From: Lobosporangium transversale
Lineage: Eukaryota > Mortierellomycota > Mortierellomycetes > Mortierellales > Mortierellaceae
DNA: 64,000 nt
Direction: 5' to 3'
NCBI RefSeq assembly: GCF_002105155.1
Contig: NW_019029009.1
Location: 124,001-188,000 of the forward strand
Every line of letters begins with the position of its first letter. Position 1 is the stretch's first letter. Shown here in pieces: positions 45,812 to 58,748 of the stretch. The notes under the pieces were generated by a model. The model searched no databases. It was not told where the DNA came from and worked only from the letters and a program-made list of their open reading frames with translations. A program made the translations under genes and the position numbers.

Positions 45812-47381
45812 AATTTTAACTCACAGAGTCTTGGAAATGGACAAGTTCAACTTGGCCTGTATTCCGATGCATCTGGTCTCGCTTTATGAACTCAACCATA
45901 AAAACGAGCTATTCTATTTAGCACACGAACTGGTTGATCAGCATCCAAAGCATTCAGTCTCATGGTTCGCTGTGGGTGTATATTACTACTTGATCGGAAA
46001 CATGGCCGAGGCTCGGCGATATTTTGGGAAAGCGTCGACTATTGATGGACATTATGGACCTGCCTGGATTGGATTTGGGCACTCATTTGCGTTGGAGGGT
46101 GAGCATGATCAAGCAATTTCTGCATATGCAACAAGCGCTAAACTGTTTCAAGGGTAATAATGAATTAGAAGGATTAAGGAAAAAAAAAAAAAAAAAAAAA
46201 AAAAAAAGATACCATCGTCATGATCTGATACCTCTATTTTCTATCCCTTTGTTTATTTATCTGTTTATTTTATTTTATTTTTTTATTACACTTGAACGTC
46301 AAGATCACATCTAGGGCCTATGTACATTGGGATGCAACACCTTCAACAGAACAATGTTCTTTTAGCGCAAAAATACTTGACATTTTGCTTGACGATCTGT
46401 GATTCGGATCCGTTGTTACTAAGCGAGATTGGCGTGGTTCAGTACAACTTGGGACAGTATGACGCTGCTGTTGAATCATTCCTTAAAGTGATTGAGAAGT
46501 TGAAGGGGTCTCAACGGAAAAACGTCATTTGGGAGACAACGTGGCTCAACCTGGCACACTCGTATCGGAAGCTTGGGTACGTTTCTGATCTTGATTGATA
46601 TATACGGGCAATGGTGCTACAGAATGAAGGAGTTAAAGGTTTGATAATTAACCTATTATTTATTTATTTTTTATTTTTTTATTTTTTTATTTTTTTATTT
46701 TTTTATTTTTTATTCTTCTCCTTATCCGTTTGTGGTGATAGGAACTACACGGATGCGGAGACATATTTCTTGAAAGTAGACGCGATTTCGATGACGGGTC
46801 CGGCCAAAGCATCTGCACAAACAGGACTCGGGTTTATCTACCAGATTATGAATCGATCATCTGAGGCTATTGAATGTTATCACAAGGTGCTGGCGATCCG
46901 ACCAGGAGATCAAATTGTTTCTGAAATGCTCAGGAAGGTGTTAGAGGACAAGGTTTACTTGTCACAAATGGAATGGATGAATGAGACTTTGCCCTTACAG
47001 CTTCGAGGGGTCCCATTGGCAGAAAAGATCGAGCAAGAGAATAAAATTTTGGATAGGCTAAGGGAGCAAGGTCAAAATGGTCGTCGGAGAGGAACATCAC
47101 CAGCACCACCGACAACGGCAGCACCAGCATCAACAACACCAGGAACAGCAGCAGGATTATCAAGAATGATGACAGGAATAGAGAGAGTAAAACGAAAGGG
47201 ATCCCTAATAGATTTATCAGAACCATCGACAGCAATAACACGAAGAAGGACGCGGAGAGGATTTAAAGAGATACGGAGTGAAGCTGAAGAAGAACTAGAA
47301 GAAGAAGAAGAAGAAGAAGAAGAAGAAGAACAACTAGAACAATTAGAAGAACGTTCTGACGATGACATGGATATCCAATAA
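43172..47381 (+). CDS. CDC16: Anaphase-promoting complex TPR subunit CDC16 (APC6)
   Basis: Nine exons (43172-44387, 44538-44674, 44784-44894, 45053-45212, 45339-45433, 45550-45692, 45827-46153, 46304-46576, 46742-47381) encode 1033 residues. The TPR superhelix begins at about residue 380 ([20 protein letters not shown]) and shows family blocks: [95 protein letters not shown] and [17 protein letters not shown]. Ahead of it are some 375 residues of Gln, Asn, Gly and Ser-rich sequence, much longer than in animals. The tail ends in a Glu run and DDDMDIQ. CDC16 is a scaffold of the APC/C ubiquitin ligase that drives mitotic exit. Start choice is open (43064 is also in frame). Exon 8 requires the acceptor at 46302-46303, not the nearer-looking AG 11 nt on. 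Confidence 0.93.
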
Positions 47382-47638
47382 ATATATTCCTATGATCTTT
47401 ACCTTTTTTTTTTTTTTCGTAATGGGGTTTATTTTTTTTATTCCATGATTTGATGTAACGACAAGCTTTTTTGATCTTTTGAAAGAACAAAATAAAAAAA
47501 ATAAAAAAAAAAAAAAAAAAAAAAAAAGAATCAGTCCTATGTTAAAAACAAAGACTTCTTAGAAAAACTGATAGAGAACTAGATAGAAATAGATAAGAAA
47601 GAAAAAGCATTTTTATTTCCTTGTTTCTAGATGAGCTT

Positions 47639-47862
47639 CTACATGTCTTCGTCTGAGAAGAGGTCCTCTTCTGGAAAATCTCCGGTTTGGACCTTGTCAG
47701 GTCGGACAAAGGAACCATGGTTGGGAGGGCACGTAAAGTAACGTACACCCTGCACACTGCCATCGTTCTTTCCTAAAGGCTCGTCATAGTGCACACCAAC
47801 CCAGAGTCCGGTCTGGAACTCAGTTGGACCTATTTGACAGTAACAATCAATGAATTTAATAA

Positions 47863-47909
<47 letters not shown>

Positions 47910-50255
47910 AAATATAAGTAATTAAATAAATCTCTAACGAACGAAACGAACGAACATTTTCGTTTCATGTTCTAAACTTACCAATGAACTTGACAGTGCC
48001 TCGACGTTTCATTTCACCACCAATGTTGACTTCACACCGATCACCGAGCTTAATATTCTTGGCAGCTTCTTCATAGGCTCGATTCTGAGCCGAAGCGGAT
48101 GAAGAATCCGAAGCAGCATCATTGAATCGTCCAAGGTTATTCCGCTTCTTGAAAGCTAGAACCGTATCTAATTATTGATGACAGATCAGAAAAATAAAAA
48201 TAAAGAATAAAAAAGAAAGAAGAGAAAAGTGTGTAACAAGAATCAGAAGACCATGTCTATGTACTTTAATGGGAGAGTAAAGAGATTTGGCTCCTCATTC
48301 TTGGTATTGTAAAAAATAAAAAAAACCACACACGTAAACAAAAAGCGCGGGCATTAAATGTAAGAAGCATAGATGGGGGTTCATATTCAATGAAAGGATT
48401 ACAAATGTGAACCAAACACCACCACACCATTATGTAAACAAACAAAAGACAATCGTCAGAACGGCTTAACGAGCTTTATGAGATGACCAATATAATTTTT
48501 TTTGTTGCTGTTGCTGTTGTTGTTGGTAGCAAGACGAGTAAGGTGATTAAGGAAGATGTAACCAAACGGGGTCACATGTGTACATTGATTTGATTGTACA
48601 ACAAAAGTGCGGTTGCATCATAAAGAGAGATCACGCTTCATGACCATTGTCCATCGTGACACCAAAAGGAAAACAAAGTTGATTAAAATACGTTTTTGCG
48701 CACGCACATTCCACCTGCTTTTACACCCACTTTCATCAAATAAAAGATGGGCTTCATGTGATTTTTTTTTTTTTTTTTTTTTTTTTGTTACAACAGTTTT
48801 ATCCAAAGATCCTAGTTAGGTCAGTAATGAAAAAGTGGCGGGATTCGAGTATTTCATTTTTTTTTATTTTTACCTGTTCTCTTTTCATACTCTTCATCGG
48901 GAAGTTCATACTTTTCCACGAGTGATACATCATTGAATCGTCCCTTGACGCGTGAGGGATTAGTATCGATCACCTGTAAAAGTAAAGGAAGTAAAGGAAG
49001 TAAAGGAAGTAAAGGAAGTAAAGGAAGTAAAGGAAGTAAAGGAAGTAAAGAAAGTAAAGAAAGTAAAGAAAGTAAAGAAAGTAAAGAAAGTAAAGAAAGT
49101 AAAGAAAGTAAAGAAAGTAAAAGGGTTTAAAAAAAAAAAAAAAAAAAGTAACGGTGCAACGAGGAGATTCGCGTTTTTTTAACATCATGTTCTAGATCGA
49201 CAAAAATCGGATCGCTGATCACACATTGCATGCTTTTTTTTTTTTTTTTAGAGTTAAAAAAAGATGCAAAAAAAAAAAAAAAAAAAAAAAAGCTTACATT
49301 GATTCTCCAATAGTTCTCAATAGGAAAGGCTCCGAGCATGGTTCCTTCGGGGTGTCCCTCGAGCGATGTGACGAATGTATCATTGTGGTACAGCTGCAAC
49401 TGTTGGAACGAAGGACTGATTCCAGTAATGGGCTCGAGCTTGACCTAGAGATTTTTTTGAAAAAAAAAGAGAAAGAGAGCCATCTTGAATAAGACTTTCA
49501 TAAACATAAACTATCATGAACACACAACGATCATGAGCTCATTCACCCACTTTGTCAACAAAAAAAAAAAAAAAAAGCTTGTAAACTGCAGGGGAGATGG
49601 GATTGAAGAGTTTGTGGTAGAGATGACTTCCCGCGCCCCGCCAATGTCCCGCAATGTGGAGTTGAAAGTAAAAAAAAAAAAAAAAAAAAAAAAGTATCCT
49701 TCTTTCCCAGATAAACAACGATGGTGATACATCATGTGGAGAGGTCAGGAAGCAGAGTTTATTCCGTCGTGTTTTTATGTAAATCTAGTAGATCTTCCCT
49801 TTCAGTTACAAGTTACATTTCATCGTTACCGGCCACCATTCTCCTTTCCCTCCATCCCCCCACTCCCTCGTTTTTTTTTTTTTGATTGTTTCAGTCAATG
49901 CATACGATGCATAGCAAGGGGCAGTGAGTGATGAAAGGATAAAAAGAAGTAAACTTTTTTTTTTTTTTTTTTTTTTTGATCACTTTTCCCAGGGTTCAAT
50001 TGATCCGCTGTGGATCTAATAACTTTTTTAGATATCATGTGCTCTGTTTATTTACCATTATTATAAAATATTATTATTATTATTATTATAATAGTAACAA
50101 TAATAATAGTAATAGTATTTTATAACTGCAATTATATACTATTGTTATTTGTTTTTTGATTTGTTTACCTTGAGGTTATCGATTGTCAATGCTTTGGACA
50201 GTCTAAGTTCTGTTGAGTTGTTTTCACTTGTGACATAGACATTGAGGATGGACAT
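47639..50255 (-). CDS. Tubulin-folding cofactor B (TBCB / Alf1)
   Basis: Five exons (50255-50169, 49444-49298, 48973-48874, 48167-47982, 47829-47639) encode 236 residues (human TBCB 244). The N-terminal ubiquitin-like domain starts [40 protein letters not shown] matches the linker typical of TBCB. The C-terminal CAP-Gly domain has [20 protein letters not shown] with the GKNDG motif that binds the C-terminal EEY/F of tubulin. The protein ends with acidic DEDM. It receives alpha-tubulin from the chaperonin and works with TBCE. Introns are unusually long for this window and full of repeats: intron 1 is over 700 bp, intron 2 carries a 15-unit minisatellite beside the acceptor, and intron 4 an (AAAT)n tract. 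Confidence 0.95.
47862..47912. repeat. (AAAT)n microsatellite in a TBCB intron
   Basis: About twelve AAAT units lie in the last intron of the tubulin cofactor B gene. Confidence 0.88.
48982..49116. repeat. 9-bp minisatellite: GTAAAGGAA x7 then GTAAAGAAA x8
   Basis: Fifteen 9-bp units fall into two uniform blocks that differ at one base. The array lies 8 bp upstream (in sense) of the acceptor CTTTTACAG of TBCB intron 2. On the sense strand it reads TTTACTTTC/TTTACTTCC, a 135-nt pyrimidine-rich tract. It explains the SKG/SKE-repeat open frame on the plus strand. Confidence 0.92.
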
Positions 50256-51766
50256 GATGACAAAGAAAGTTGCTGTGTGTGTATGTTGTATGTTTGTATG
50301 AATGTAAGAGATCGAAAAAAGAAATTGGCTTGTTTTGACTGAGAGAATGGAAAAAAAGAGAAATGAGGAAAAGCAAAAATGGAATGAAAATGAATTACAC
50401 CTTCATATTTAAATAATTTTATGCCGTGCCGTGCTCTTTGGGCAAGCGTTTTTCTTTAAAAGAAAAAAAAAATCCAAAGGAAAGTGCAACGCATTTATTT
50501 TATTTTATTTTATTTTTTCTTTTAAAGCGTGTCAATGAAACTGGCTAGATTTCGTTTTCTTTGGCGATGAATGCTGAAGGGAGAATGCATGTCATGGTGA
50601 TCTGGATCGAGCACATTTCACTCTGTTTTATTAACGATAGTAGTTGCTGTCTTTTACAGAGATAGCCATGTGTTTGTTCCCTATACCTCGTTAGAATAAA
50701 AATACATTTAAACATGGCAGACCTGCGAATGTCTCGGTCGTACATTCTACTCTATTACTCTATTACTTTATTTTCATTACACAGAACACGGAAATGTTAT
50801 TCATTGATTCATTTTTTTTTTTTTTTTTTTTTTATCCCGCTACTTCCAACATTCTTGCTTCTGCTTCTCTCTCTTTTTTTTTTTTTTTTTTTTTTTCTTT
50901 TCTTTTCTCTCTGTCTCTTCATCCTTCCGCTCTCACTCCTTTCAAATCCTCCCTCTCATTCTACCTCATTTCATTTCCTTCTCATTCCTCACTCTCCTCT
51001 CCTCTAGTTTCTGGCATCATTACATCCACCCTGTAATTTTTATTAAAACACAAACCCACCCACTCACGCCGGAACAGAAGAAAACAGAAAAAACAACTGT
51101 AAATGCTTTTTTTTTTTTTCCCTTTCTCTTGAACAGATACATGATATTCGCTTGCTACTCATCAACCTAGGAACCCCCTTTCCAATGACAATTATCCTTT
51201 TTTTTGTTTTTTTTTTTTCTTGACTTAATCCTAGTTTTTATCTTTTCTTTTTCGGACAAATCGCGTTTCTGTTATTTAAAACGAAGGGGAAAAGATAAAT
51301 AAGGATCCTGTTGACATTTAGGAGCTTTATTTCTGGTTTATTTTTAAGCCCAAAAAAAAAAAAAAAAAAAAAAAAAAGTGACGATGTAAGCCAGTCATTC
51401 TCATTGTGTCTATTTTCGAGAGATGTGTGTATCATAAGCATTCATTGCAATCATCTCTTAGACATCTTGGACGATATCCTTCCTCTTTTTTTTTTTTTTC
51501 TTCTTCCTTTCTTTATATGCATATGTGTTTCTAAAATACGAGCGCCATAACAATCCATTACCCATATCATCATTCATATTCTAACCAATCCAATATATCT
51601 TGTTCGCTCTTTTCTCTATTCATGACCAGTTCTTTTTTTATTATTATTAATATTATTATTATTATTATTATCTCCTCTTTTTCTTTGATCCACCTTGCTC
51701 TTATTGAGCAGCCACACCTCGCATTGATACATCATAGCTAAAAGTGAAGTCAGAAGAACAAAAATC
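50256..51766. promoter_or_regulatory. Divergent upstream region of TBCB and striatin
   Basis: The genes start back to back 1.5 kb apart. It holds T-runs near 50814-50833 and 50875-50896, an ATTTT run near 50495-50515, and a long CT-rich stretch (50900-51005) that fits a fungal leader or promoter of striatin. A (ATT)n patch lies at 51640-51670. No further gene was found. Confidence 0.4.
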
Positions 51767-51992
51767 ATGAATCAATTCCAATCCTTCTCTCAGCCCCAGC
51801 CACTGCCCGTGTCAGAATATGCTTTTCCAGGAGTTCTGCAGTTCCTTCAGTCCGAATGGCGTCGATTCGAGCGTGATAGGAATGAATGGGATATTGAAAA
51901 GGCTGAAATGAAGGTAATGCTGAACTGCAATCACAATTACCAACTTACAAGCTGATCTTTTATAAGCTCAAAGACTAAAAAAAACTGCTTTT

Positions 51993-52032
<40 letters not shown>

Positions 52033-53809
52033 AATTTAAATGCTTCTAAATATAATCATCATCAAGGCACGCATTGCCTTTCTAGAAGGCGAGAAGCGTG
52101 GTGTTGATAACATCAAGATTGATCTTATGAAGCGTGTCAAGATGCTAGAATATGCCCTGAGACAGGAGAGGTAAAAAAAAAAAAAAAAAAAAAACATCTG
52201 ATGAGAGTTGGTTGGTCTGCTGCTTCATTTATTCATATTTCATATTCATATGCTTGATTGTATTATCCACACATGCATTTTCATATGCTATCCTCCTCGA
52301 CCTCCATTCAATCAATTTTATTTTCCACGTTGAAAATCTGCCAAACAAGGGGTGTGTGTATTTTATGAAAGCTTGTTTATACTCGAGCCTTCTGGCTCTA
52401 CCAATAATGTTCCCATCCCTTTCCAGCATCTTAAAAAAAAAAAAAAAAAAAAAAAGATCAGCTGCAGTGAGAGTGAATAACAGGGTTGAGTATTAATATT
52501 GGGATTGAGCTTGTTACTGATACTTTTTATTTGTTTGTTCTCATGATGTAAACGAAATATGATTTAGGAGTAAATACGTCGAAAGCAAGGATAGCAATGC
52601 GGTCAGTGCCCCATCACAATCCCCATCCGGTGGTGTAACTCGTAAGTATTTTAAATGATAACTATAACAAACAAAAAGAAAAGACTCGTGATACTTGTCA
52701 AAACACAGATTATATTATTCTCTCGGCTAGGCGTTGAGATCTTATCTCAGAAACTTCACATTCCCATGTGTACATGGATAGGGCGATGCAAATGATGACC
52801 ACATGGTCATACACACCTGAAAAAAAAAAAAAAAAAAAAAAAGCTAATTGATTACGCTCCGTAATTAATCAAAATTAATATAGCGTCAAGTGCAAACGGT
52901 GTTACTGGACAAGTAAACAACAAGGGCATGAACAGGTTGTCGACTTATAGCAATCCAGGACAGAACATGAGTCAAGTCAGCCCAACTTCCTCAACCCCTG
53001 CATTTGATCCAATAGGACGCGCAAAGAGCAGGGAGTTCCTGAGAATGTAAGCATTGCTCTCTTGCTCTGTGCTCTGTGCTCATCTTCCTATTCTCATGTG
53101 TAGTGTTGGTTCATATGTCTCCTGACACACCAGTTTTTCTCATGAAAACCCTCTAGATGTCTTCAAGAAATCAGCTATTTGACCTCTTCTGTGCCTCAGT
53201 CCATTGCAGTAACCATGCCGCCAGCACCAAGTCGACTTGCTCGAAATGAAGCCGATAGGCGTTCGGCTGCTGTAGGAGCTAGAAATAGAAGGAGCGACTT
53301 TTTCCCTGCCAACCAGTCGGCCGTAGCCCCACCACCTTTGAACAGAGCAAATTCAGTCCCTGTCTCCACTCTACAGTCATTTTCTGCACCAAAGCCCTCT
53401 GCTCTTACCCAGCCTCTGGACCCAGCAGATGTGGGAATCGCTGGCGCCCCAGTTGAGGATAAGATCGAGGACGCCACTCTGCGACAGTTTCCATCCAAGC
53501 CACGCTCAATAGTCGCCGAGGGATTGACAAATACCACAATAGCAGCCAAGACAGCTTCGAAGTCTGCTCCTGCCCCTTTGGTCACTCCCCCTTCAAATGG
53601 CGCAAAACAGGAACAAGAGAAGGCTGCCTCTGATGAATCGGACAATGTCGACGAGGAGCCTATAACCGTCATGCACTCGCCACTTTCCGGAGAACAATGG
53701 CATGCTCAACTTCAAAAGGCAGGCCAGCAATTGTCTCAGCAGTCCAAATCCAAGAAGACAGGTACCAAGGTTGAGGATGAGGTTCAATTGGTAATACTCA
53801 TGCGAGCTA

Positions 53810-53848
<39 letters not shown>

Positions 53849-55706
53849 ATACATATATATGCTCTTTGATTGATTCTAACACTCTATGTAACGACACTCC
53901 ATAGAGCAAGGATGTCCAGGACAAGTTCAACATTTCGTCCGAAAGGTTAAATAAGATGGTCAAGGACTGGGACAAGTCTAAACAAGATGGAGGAGTAGTT
54001 GGACAAAAATCGATCCGAAAGAAGAAGGGCAAGGATTCAGGTATGGTGATAACCAATAGCTTAATACTTGGTACTCTATGCCATATATATTGAGCATATG
54101 AGCATTACAAAGATTGCTAACGATTTTATTACTCTCATACTTCCTTTAGCAATGCTGGATGAGCTTGCCAGCTTGAGCGTAACTGAAGATGATGTCGCTG
54201 ATGTTGGAAGTAAAGATGGAGAACCTTTATCTGATGAGCCGCCTCGCTGGCGCCCTAAGATCACTTTGAGAAGACACATGGACACTGTGCGCTCGATTGC
54301 ATTCCACCCCACCAACAAATCAATACTATCAGGATCAGATGATGGCACTATGAAATATTGGAACTTGGAGTCGTCGCTGAAGGAAGGGAAGCGGCCCCTC
54401 AATGGGGAGGTTGATCCTATTCATACGTATCGAGGACATACTAAGGCTGTTACCGCAGTCGTCATCTCGGCTGATCAAAACAAATGTTTCTCTGCCAGCT
54501 TGGACTCGACAGTGCGATCCTACAAGCTAGCCCCTATGAACAAGGAAACATATGCTCCTCTCGGTAAGCCTTTTTGTTTCTGAATCCCTGTAACTGTCAA
54601 AAGTGTTGTGTACCAATACTACAAAAAGGCTTTTTTTTTTTTTATTTTATTTTATTTTTTTTTTAATACTCACTCAATATGACTTTATGCTTTTTGTTTC
54701 ATATCCTTATAGACCCATCGATGACATTATCAACATATATTGGTCATACAGATGCAGTGTGGGACATTCGACTGTTCCCTCTGTCAATCTCATCTTCACA
54801 GTTATTAGGATCCATATCTGCTGATGGATCACTCAAGATCTGGGATACGGAGACAAAGGGCTCGCCACTGAAATCGTCATGGGGATACAACGGCGTTGAA
54901 TCCAAGTCTGCTACGACGAATGCGTTGTCACAACTACCAGTGCCAACCAGCCTGGATTTCTGCCCAACCGACTTGAAGAAGATGGTAGTCAGTTATACAA
55001 ACTCTGTGATTAAGCTCTTTGATATTGAGACCGGAAAAGTCATCCTGACATTCAAGAGCGATGAGTCCTATGGTAATGTTTGCAAAGTTTTTTTTTCCTT
55101 TTTTCATTTCGACTCTCAAGAACTATAATCTTTAAAAAAAAAAATGATGAAAAGAATGATTCGTTGTTTAACGTCCATGCTCGATGTCTTTGGTTCTTTA
55201 TCTAGATGGTACTCCAGCGACACAGATCAACAAAGTGATCTGCCATCCTACGCTACCGATTGTAGTTTCTGGTCACGAGGATCGGTATATTCGCTTCTTT
55301 GATCTCAACAGTGGTAAGGAGCTCACGATCTTTTTTTTTTTTTTTTTTTTTTTTCCTTCCTTTCTTCAAACCAACATTGTTCCTTTACTAAAAATAATTT
55401 ATTATGACTATTATTTTTATGCAATCCTGTCTAGGAGCATGCACATTTTCAATGTTGTCGCATTTGGACGCAGTTTCTTCATTAGATATTGACCCTGCAG
55501 GACTAGTTCTTTGTTCGGGCGGTCATGATTCATCAGTTCGACTCTGGGATATTGCATCATCAACACGGCCATGTGTTCAAGAATTCACGGGCCATCGTCG
55601 CAAGGGTGACGAAGGGGTGTGCGCAGTCCAGTACCATCCAACACTACCCAACCTTCTAGCCACAGGAGGAGCAGATTCAATTGTGAAGGTGTACACACGA
55701 AGCTAA
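51767..55706 (+). CDS. Striatin, STRIPAK scaffold
   Basis: Ten exons (51767-51913, 52067-52170, 52568-52641, 52884-53046, 53157-53790, 53905-54040, 54150-54563, 54713-55072, 55206-55313, 55435-55706) encode 803 residues. The N-terminal module FPGVLQFLQSEWRRFERDRN leads into a coiled coil (EKAEMKARIAFLEGEKRGVD, then MLEYALRQERSKY), as in striatins, where it binds PP2A and caveolin-like partners. A Ser/Pro/Ala-rich linker follows, then a WD40 propeller from RRHMDTVRSIAFHPTNKSIL through SGHEDRYIRFFDLNSG to GGHDSSVRLWDIA and a final VKVYTRS. STRIPAK controls hyphal fusion, septation and sexual development in fungi and antagonises MST/Hippo-type kinases. Introns 1, 2 and 5 carry A-runs of over 20 nt. 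Confidence 0.94.
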
Positions 55707-55799
55707 AAAAAAAAAAAAAAAAAAAAAAAAGGAACTATAACTATGACCATGATCTCCATCCTCGCGCATGTATAAAAAAAAAAAAAGAAAGAAAGAAAA

Positions 55800-55830
<31 letters not shown>

Positions 55831-56715
55831 CGGCTAGAGTGTGTGCTGCTAGCTTCAGCAATGTCAACTACAATATTCGCTTTTGCTGAAGTTCAGATAC
55901 CAGACCAAAAGACTTGATCAAAAAAACCCCCCTCCAATTGCATATTGTCTATCCCATTTCTTGTAACATTAAAATTTTTGTCGCTTAAGCTCACTTGTCC
56001 ATAAATTTGTACATACGATGATGGGAGGCTGTGTTGATTGTTCGAATGAGATTGTACAAGATGCTGTAGGCCTGTAGATCTGAATTTTTTTTTTTTTTTT
56101 TTTTTTTTAGACGCAGTTCTAGAAAATTGGAGAGTTGACTTGGCTATCTTTCCACAACTGATTGGCTGAACTCGATCACAAAGACTTCTTTCAAAATTGC
56201 ATGTGTATGTATCCATGTAAGAATGAATTAAGGATGAATAATTCTATCACAATAATATCATGCGGTGGAAGGTGTAGGCATCGATCTCGCTCTCTTTTTT
56301 CGTGATCAGATGTGAAGTGTTGTCACCTGATGCTGGTCTTTTATGAGAGATGGAAGCCAATGTTCTTTATAGGAACCACGCCTTGCCCTGTATTTTCGGC
56401 TCACTCTTAGGATGGACAGGAACCCGGCAATGGGTGTTCATTCCAAAGGGAAGTTTGATCTGTTCAGGTCTGGCTCCGGCTGAGTAAATGAAGACGGACG
56501 GTTGAATGGGCGTTTTCCTACGACTTTTAAATTGTGGTACATGTACATGTACATGTAGATCTATAGTGGTTATGAGTTTATTTTTTTTTAACCTGACTTT
56601 CGCTTCTGTTCCTTTATTCATCTTTATTTTCTTGGTAAAATATTTTCCTCCGCAAGAACATAACCCCCCCCCCCCTCCTCTTTCGATTAGAAGGAATTGT
56701 CTCTAAGACGGCTCA

Positions 56716-56749
56716 GGTAAGGGTAAGGGTAAGGGTAAGGGTAAGGGTA
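56716..56749 (+). repeat. Interstitial telomere-type repeat (GGGTAA)n
   Basis: Thirty-four bases read GGTAA then GGGTAA four times then GGGTA, that is about 5.7 uninterrupted units of the fungal/vertebrate telomere repeat TTAGGG in the CCCTAA-complement phase. It lies in intergenic DNA and is not flanked by more telomeric sequence. Confidence 0.9.
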
Positions 56750-56826
56750 GCGGGAGTAATAGCAAAGAGCAGAGGTAGAAGCTGTAGAAACGTAGGAGTA
56801 GGAAAGGAGAGCATCTTATCATGATA

Positions 56827-56866
56827 CCTATAAACCTGTAAACCTATAAACCTATAAACCTATAAA
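56827..56866 (+). repeat. Octamer tandem repeat CCTATAAA x5
   Basis: Five 8-bp units, the second with G in place of A (CCTGTAAA), lie about 80 bp after the telomere-type array. Confidence 0.85.
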
Positions 56867-57502
56867 TGAAAAATGACGGGTGAACTATAACTCTGCAACT
56901 TTCAACCTTGTACTTTCAGAAAAAAAAGGGTATGGACAAGATGTAAAAGGAAGATTATGATGACGGTGGTGCGGTGATGATAATAACAACGATAACTATG
57001 ATAACAATAAGAGCCGTAGTAGCCGTAGTAGTCGTAGTAGTCGTAGTAATAGCAGTAGTAGTTAACAATAAGCTCAAGGAATCATTCTGATACCATATAC
57101 AAGGTGGTGGAGCAAGATCCACAGAGTCAAGGTTAGTTGCAACAACAACTGATACAGAAATACTGCGGAGATCTTTATTGATGATGGCAACTTTGTCTTC
57201 TCCCCTCCTCCTTTCCCCCTTTTTTTTTTTTTCTTTAATAATAACTTGCAAAAAGAAAAAGCTTCAACCTTGGTCATTGGTCATTATAATAATACAAGCA
57301 CTACAACTACTACTGCTTTTATTCTCATCTCTTCCTCAGCAAGTATGATAATTTTGATACGTACTACGGGTAATTTTCTAAAACAAAAAAGTTTAAAAAA
57401 GAGTTTGCTTGCTTCGCCCTTTTTTTTTTTATTTTTTTATTTTTTTTTATATTTTTTGCAAACATTGCATTTTCTTCTTTTGAGCAGTTGTGGCATCATG
57501 CC

Positions 57503-57535
<33 letters not shown>

Positions 57536-57860
57536 GACGCGCTTCTTCAGCTTACCTGGACATGCATGCCCCCTCAATGTCTTACAAACAGTATTATAAC
57601 TGTGGAACGTTAAAGAAAGAAAGAAAAAAACCACCTTCTCCCCTTGACATGCGATTGTTTATGTACTTTTCTCGCACTACACACACATGCACAAAAAAAA
57701 AAAAAAAAAAAAAAGCACGAACTAAACGAATGCGGAGGAAATTCAAAAAAAAAGGGTTTTTTTTTTCTAGGACCCAGTTTTTTTTTTCCGTTTTTTTTTT
57801 TTATGGACAAACAACACATGTCTAACAAGGCAACCACATTGAATGCGTTAAAAAACAACG

Positions 57861-57900
57861 ATAATGATAATGATAATGATAATGATAATGATAATGATAA
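57861..57900 (+). repeat. (ATAATG)n microsatellite
   Basis: About 6.7 perfect hexamer units of ATAATG. It causes a spurious Asn-Asp repeat frame. Confidence 0.88.
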
Positions 57901-58359
57901 GAATGATGAAAAATAAAAATAAAAAAAGGGACGTCATGCGACTACATCTTTGAACTGTCTTTCTCCCTCCTCCATCGTCTTCTTCATCCATCTTTCTCTT
58001 CCAATCATTGTCCTCCTCTTTTCTCCTTTCAAAAAAAAAAAAAAAAAAAAAAAGCCTAGTAGTCTTTCTAATCCTTTTATTTTTTTGGACGCTCGGATCT
58101 CCTTTTCAAATCAAAGGAAAATAGTATTTTTATTTCTATACTTTGCATGTGTACATGTTCATGTTACCAAGGAAATGTCCTCTTTTATACGACGCAGTCT
58201 ACAAACATGAAAATGATGCATGCCATTACAAAAAAAAAAAAAAAAAAAAAAAATCATATGCATCTCCTCCCCTTCCTTTACCCCAATCTCTTTTTTTTTC
58301 TTTTTCTCAATCTTTCTCCTTGTTTAAGCATTGTTGAAGATGAAGATTGATGTGCATTT

Positions 58360-58411
<52 letters not shown>

Positions 58412-58633
58412 TGATAATATATATATATATATATTATATTGCAAAATGTGCGTCCGTGTGAAATGTACATGTAGGACAGTCGTACTTGTTGATTGTTGAC
58501 TTGTGTGAAAAAATGAGCGTTGGAGGACTGGGGGAGGGAAAGGAATCTTGATGTGGTCCATGCTCTAATCTGTAAATCTCCCACTCTCAAAGAATGAACT
58601 TGAGGAACGAAGTACAAACGTACAGCATGCCAC

Positions 58634-58748
58634 AGAGCCGAAGCCAGAGCCAAAGCCAGAGCCGAAGCCAGAGCCAAAGCAGAGCCAAAGCCAAAGCCAA
58701 AGCAGAGCCAAAGCCAAAGCCAAAGCCAAAAGCAAAAAGAGCCAAAGG
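58634..58748 (+). repeat. GCCAAA/GCCAGA/GCCGAA minisatellite
   Basis: About 115 bp of hexamer variants (AGAGCC, GAAGCC, AAAGCC) lie near the end of the intergenic region. A plus-strand ATG at 58627 opens a 42-codon frame reading Gln-Ser/Arg-Ser then Lys-Ala/Pro-Lys dipeptides, probably fortuitous. Confidence 0.85.

Noticed and set aside
48933-49130. SKG/SKE-repeat frame
   Set aside because: It is the plus-strand reading of the minisatellite in a TBCB intron; no start context or flanking domain exists.
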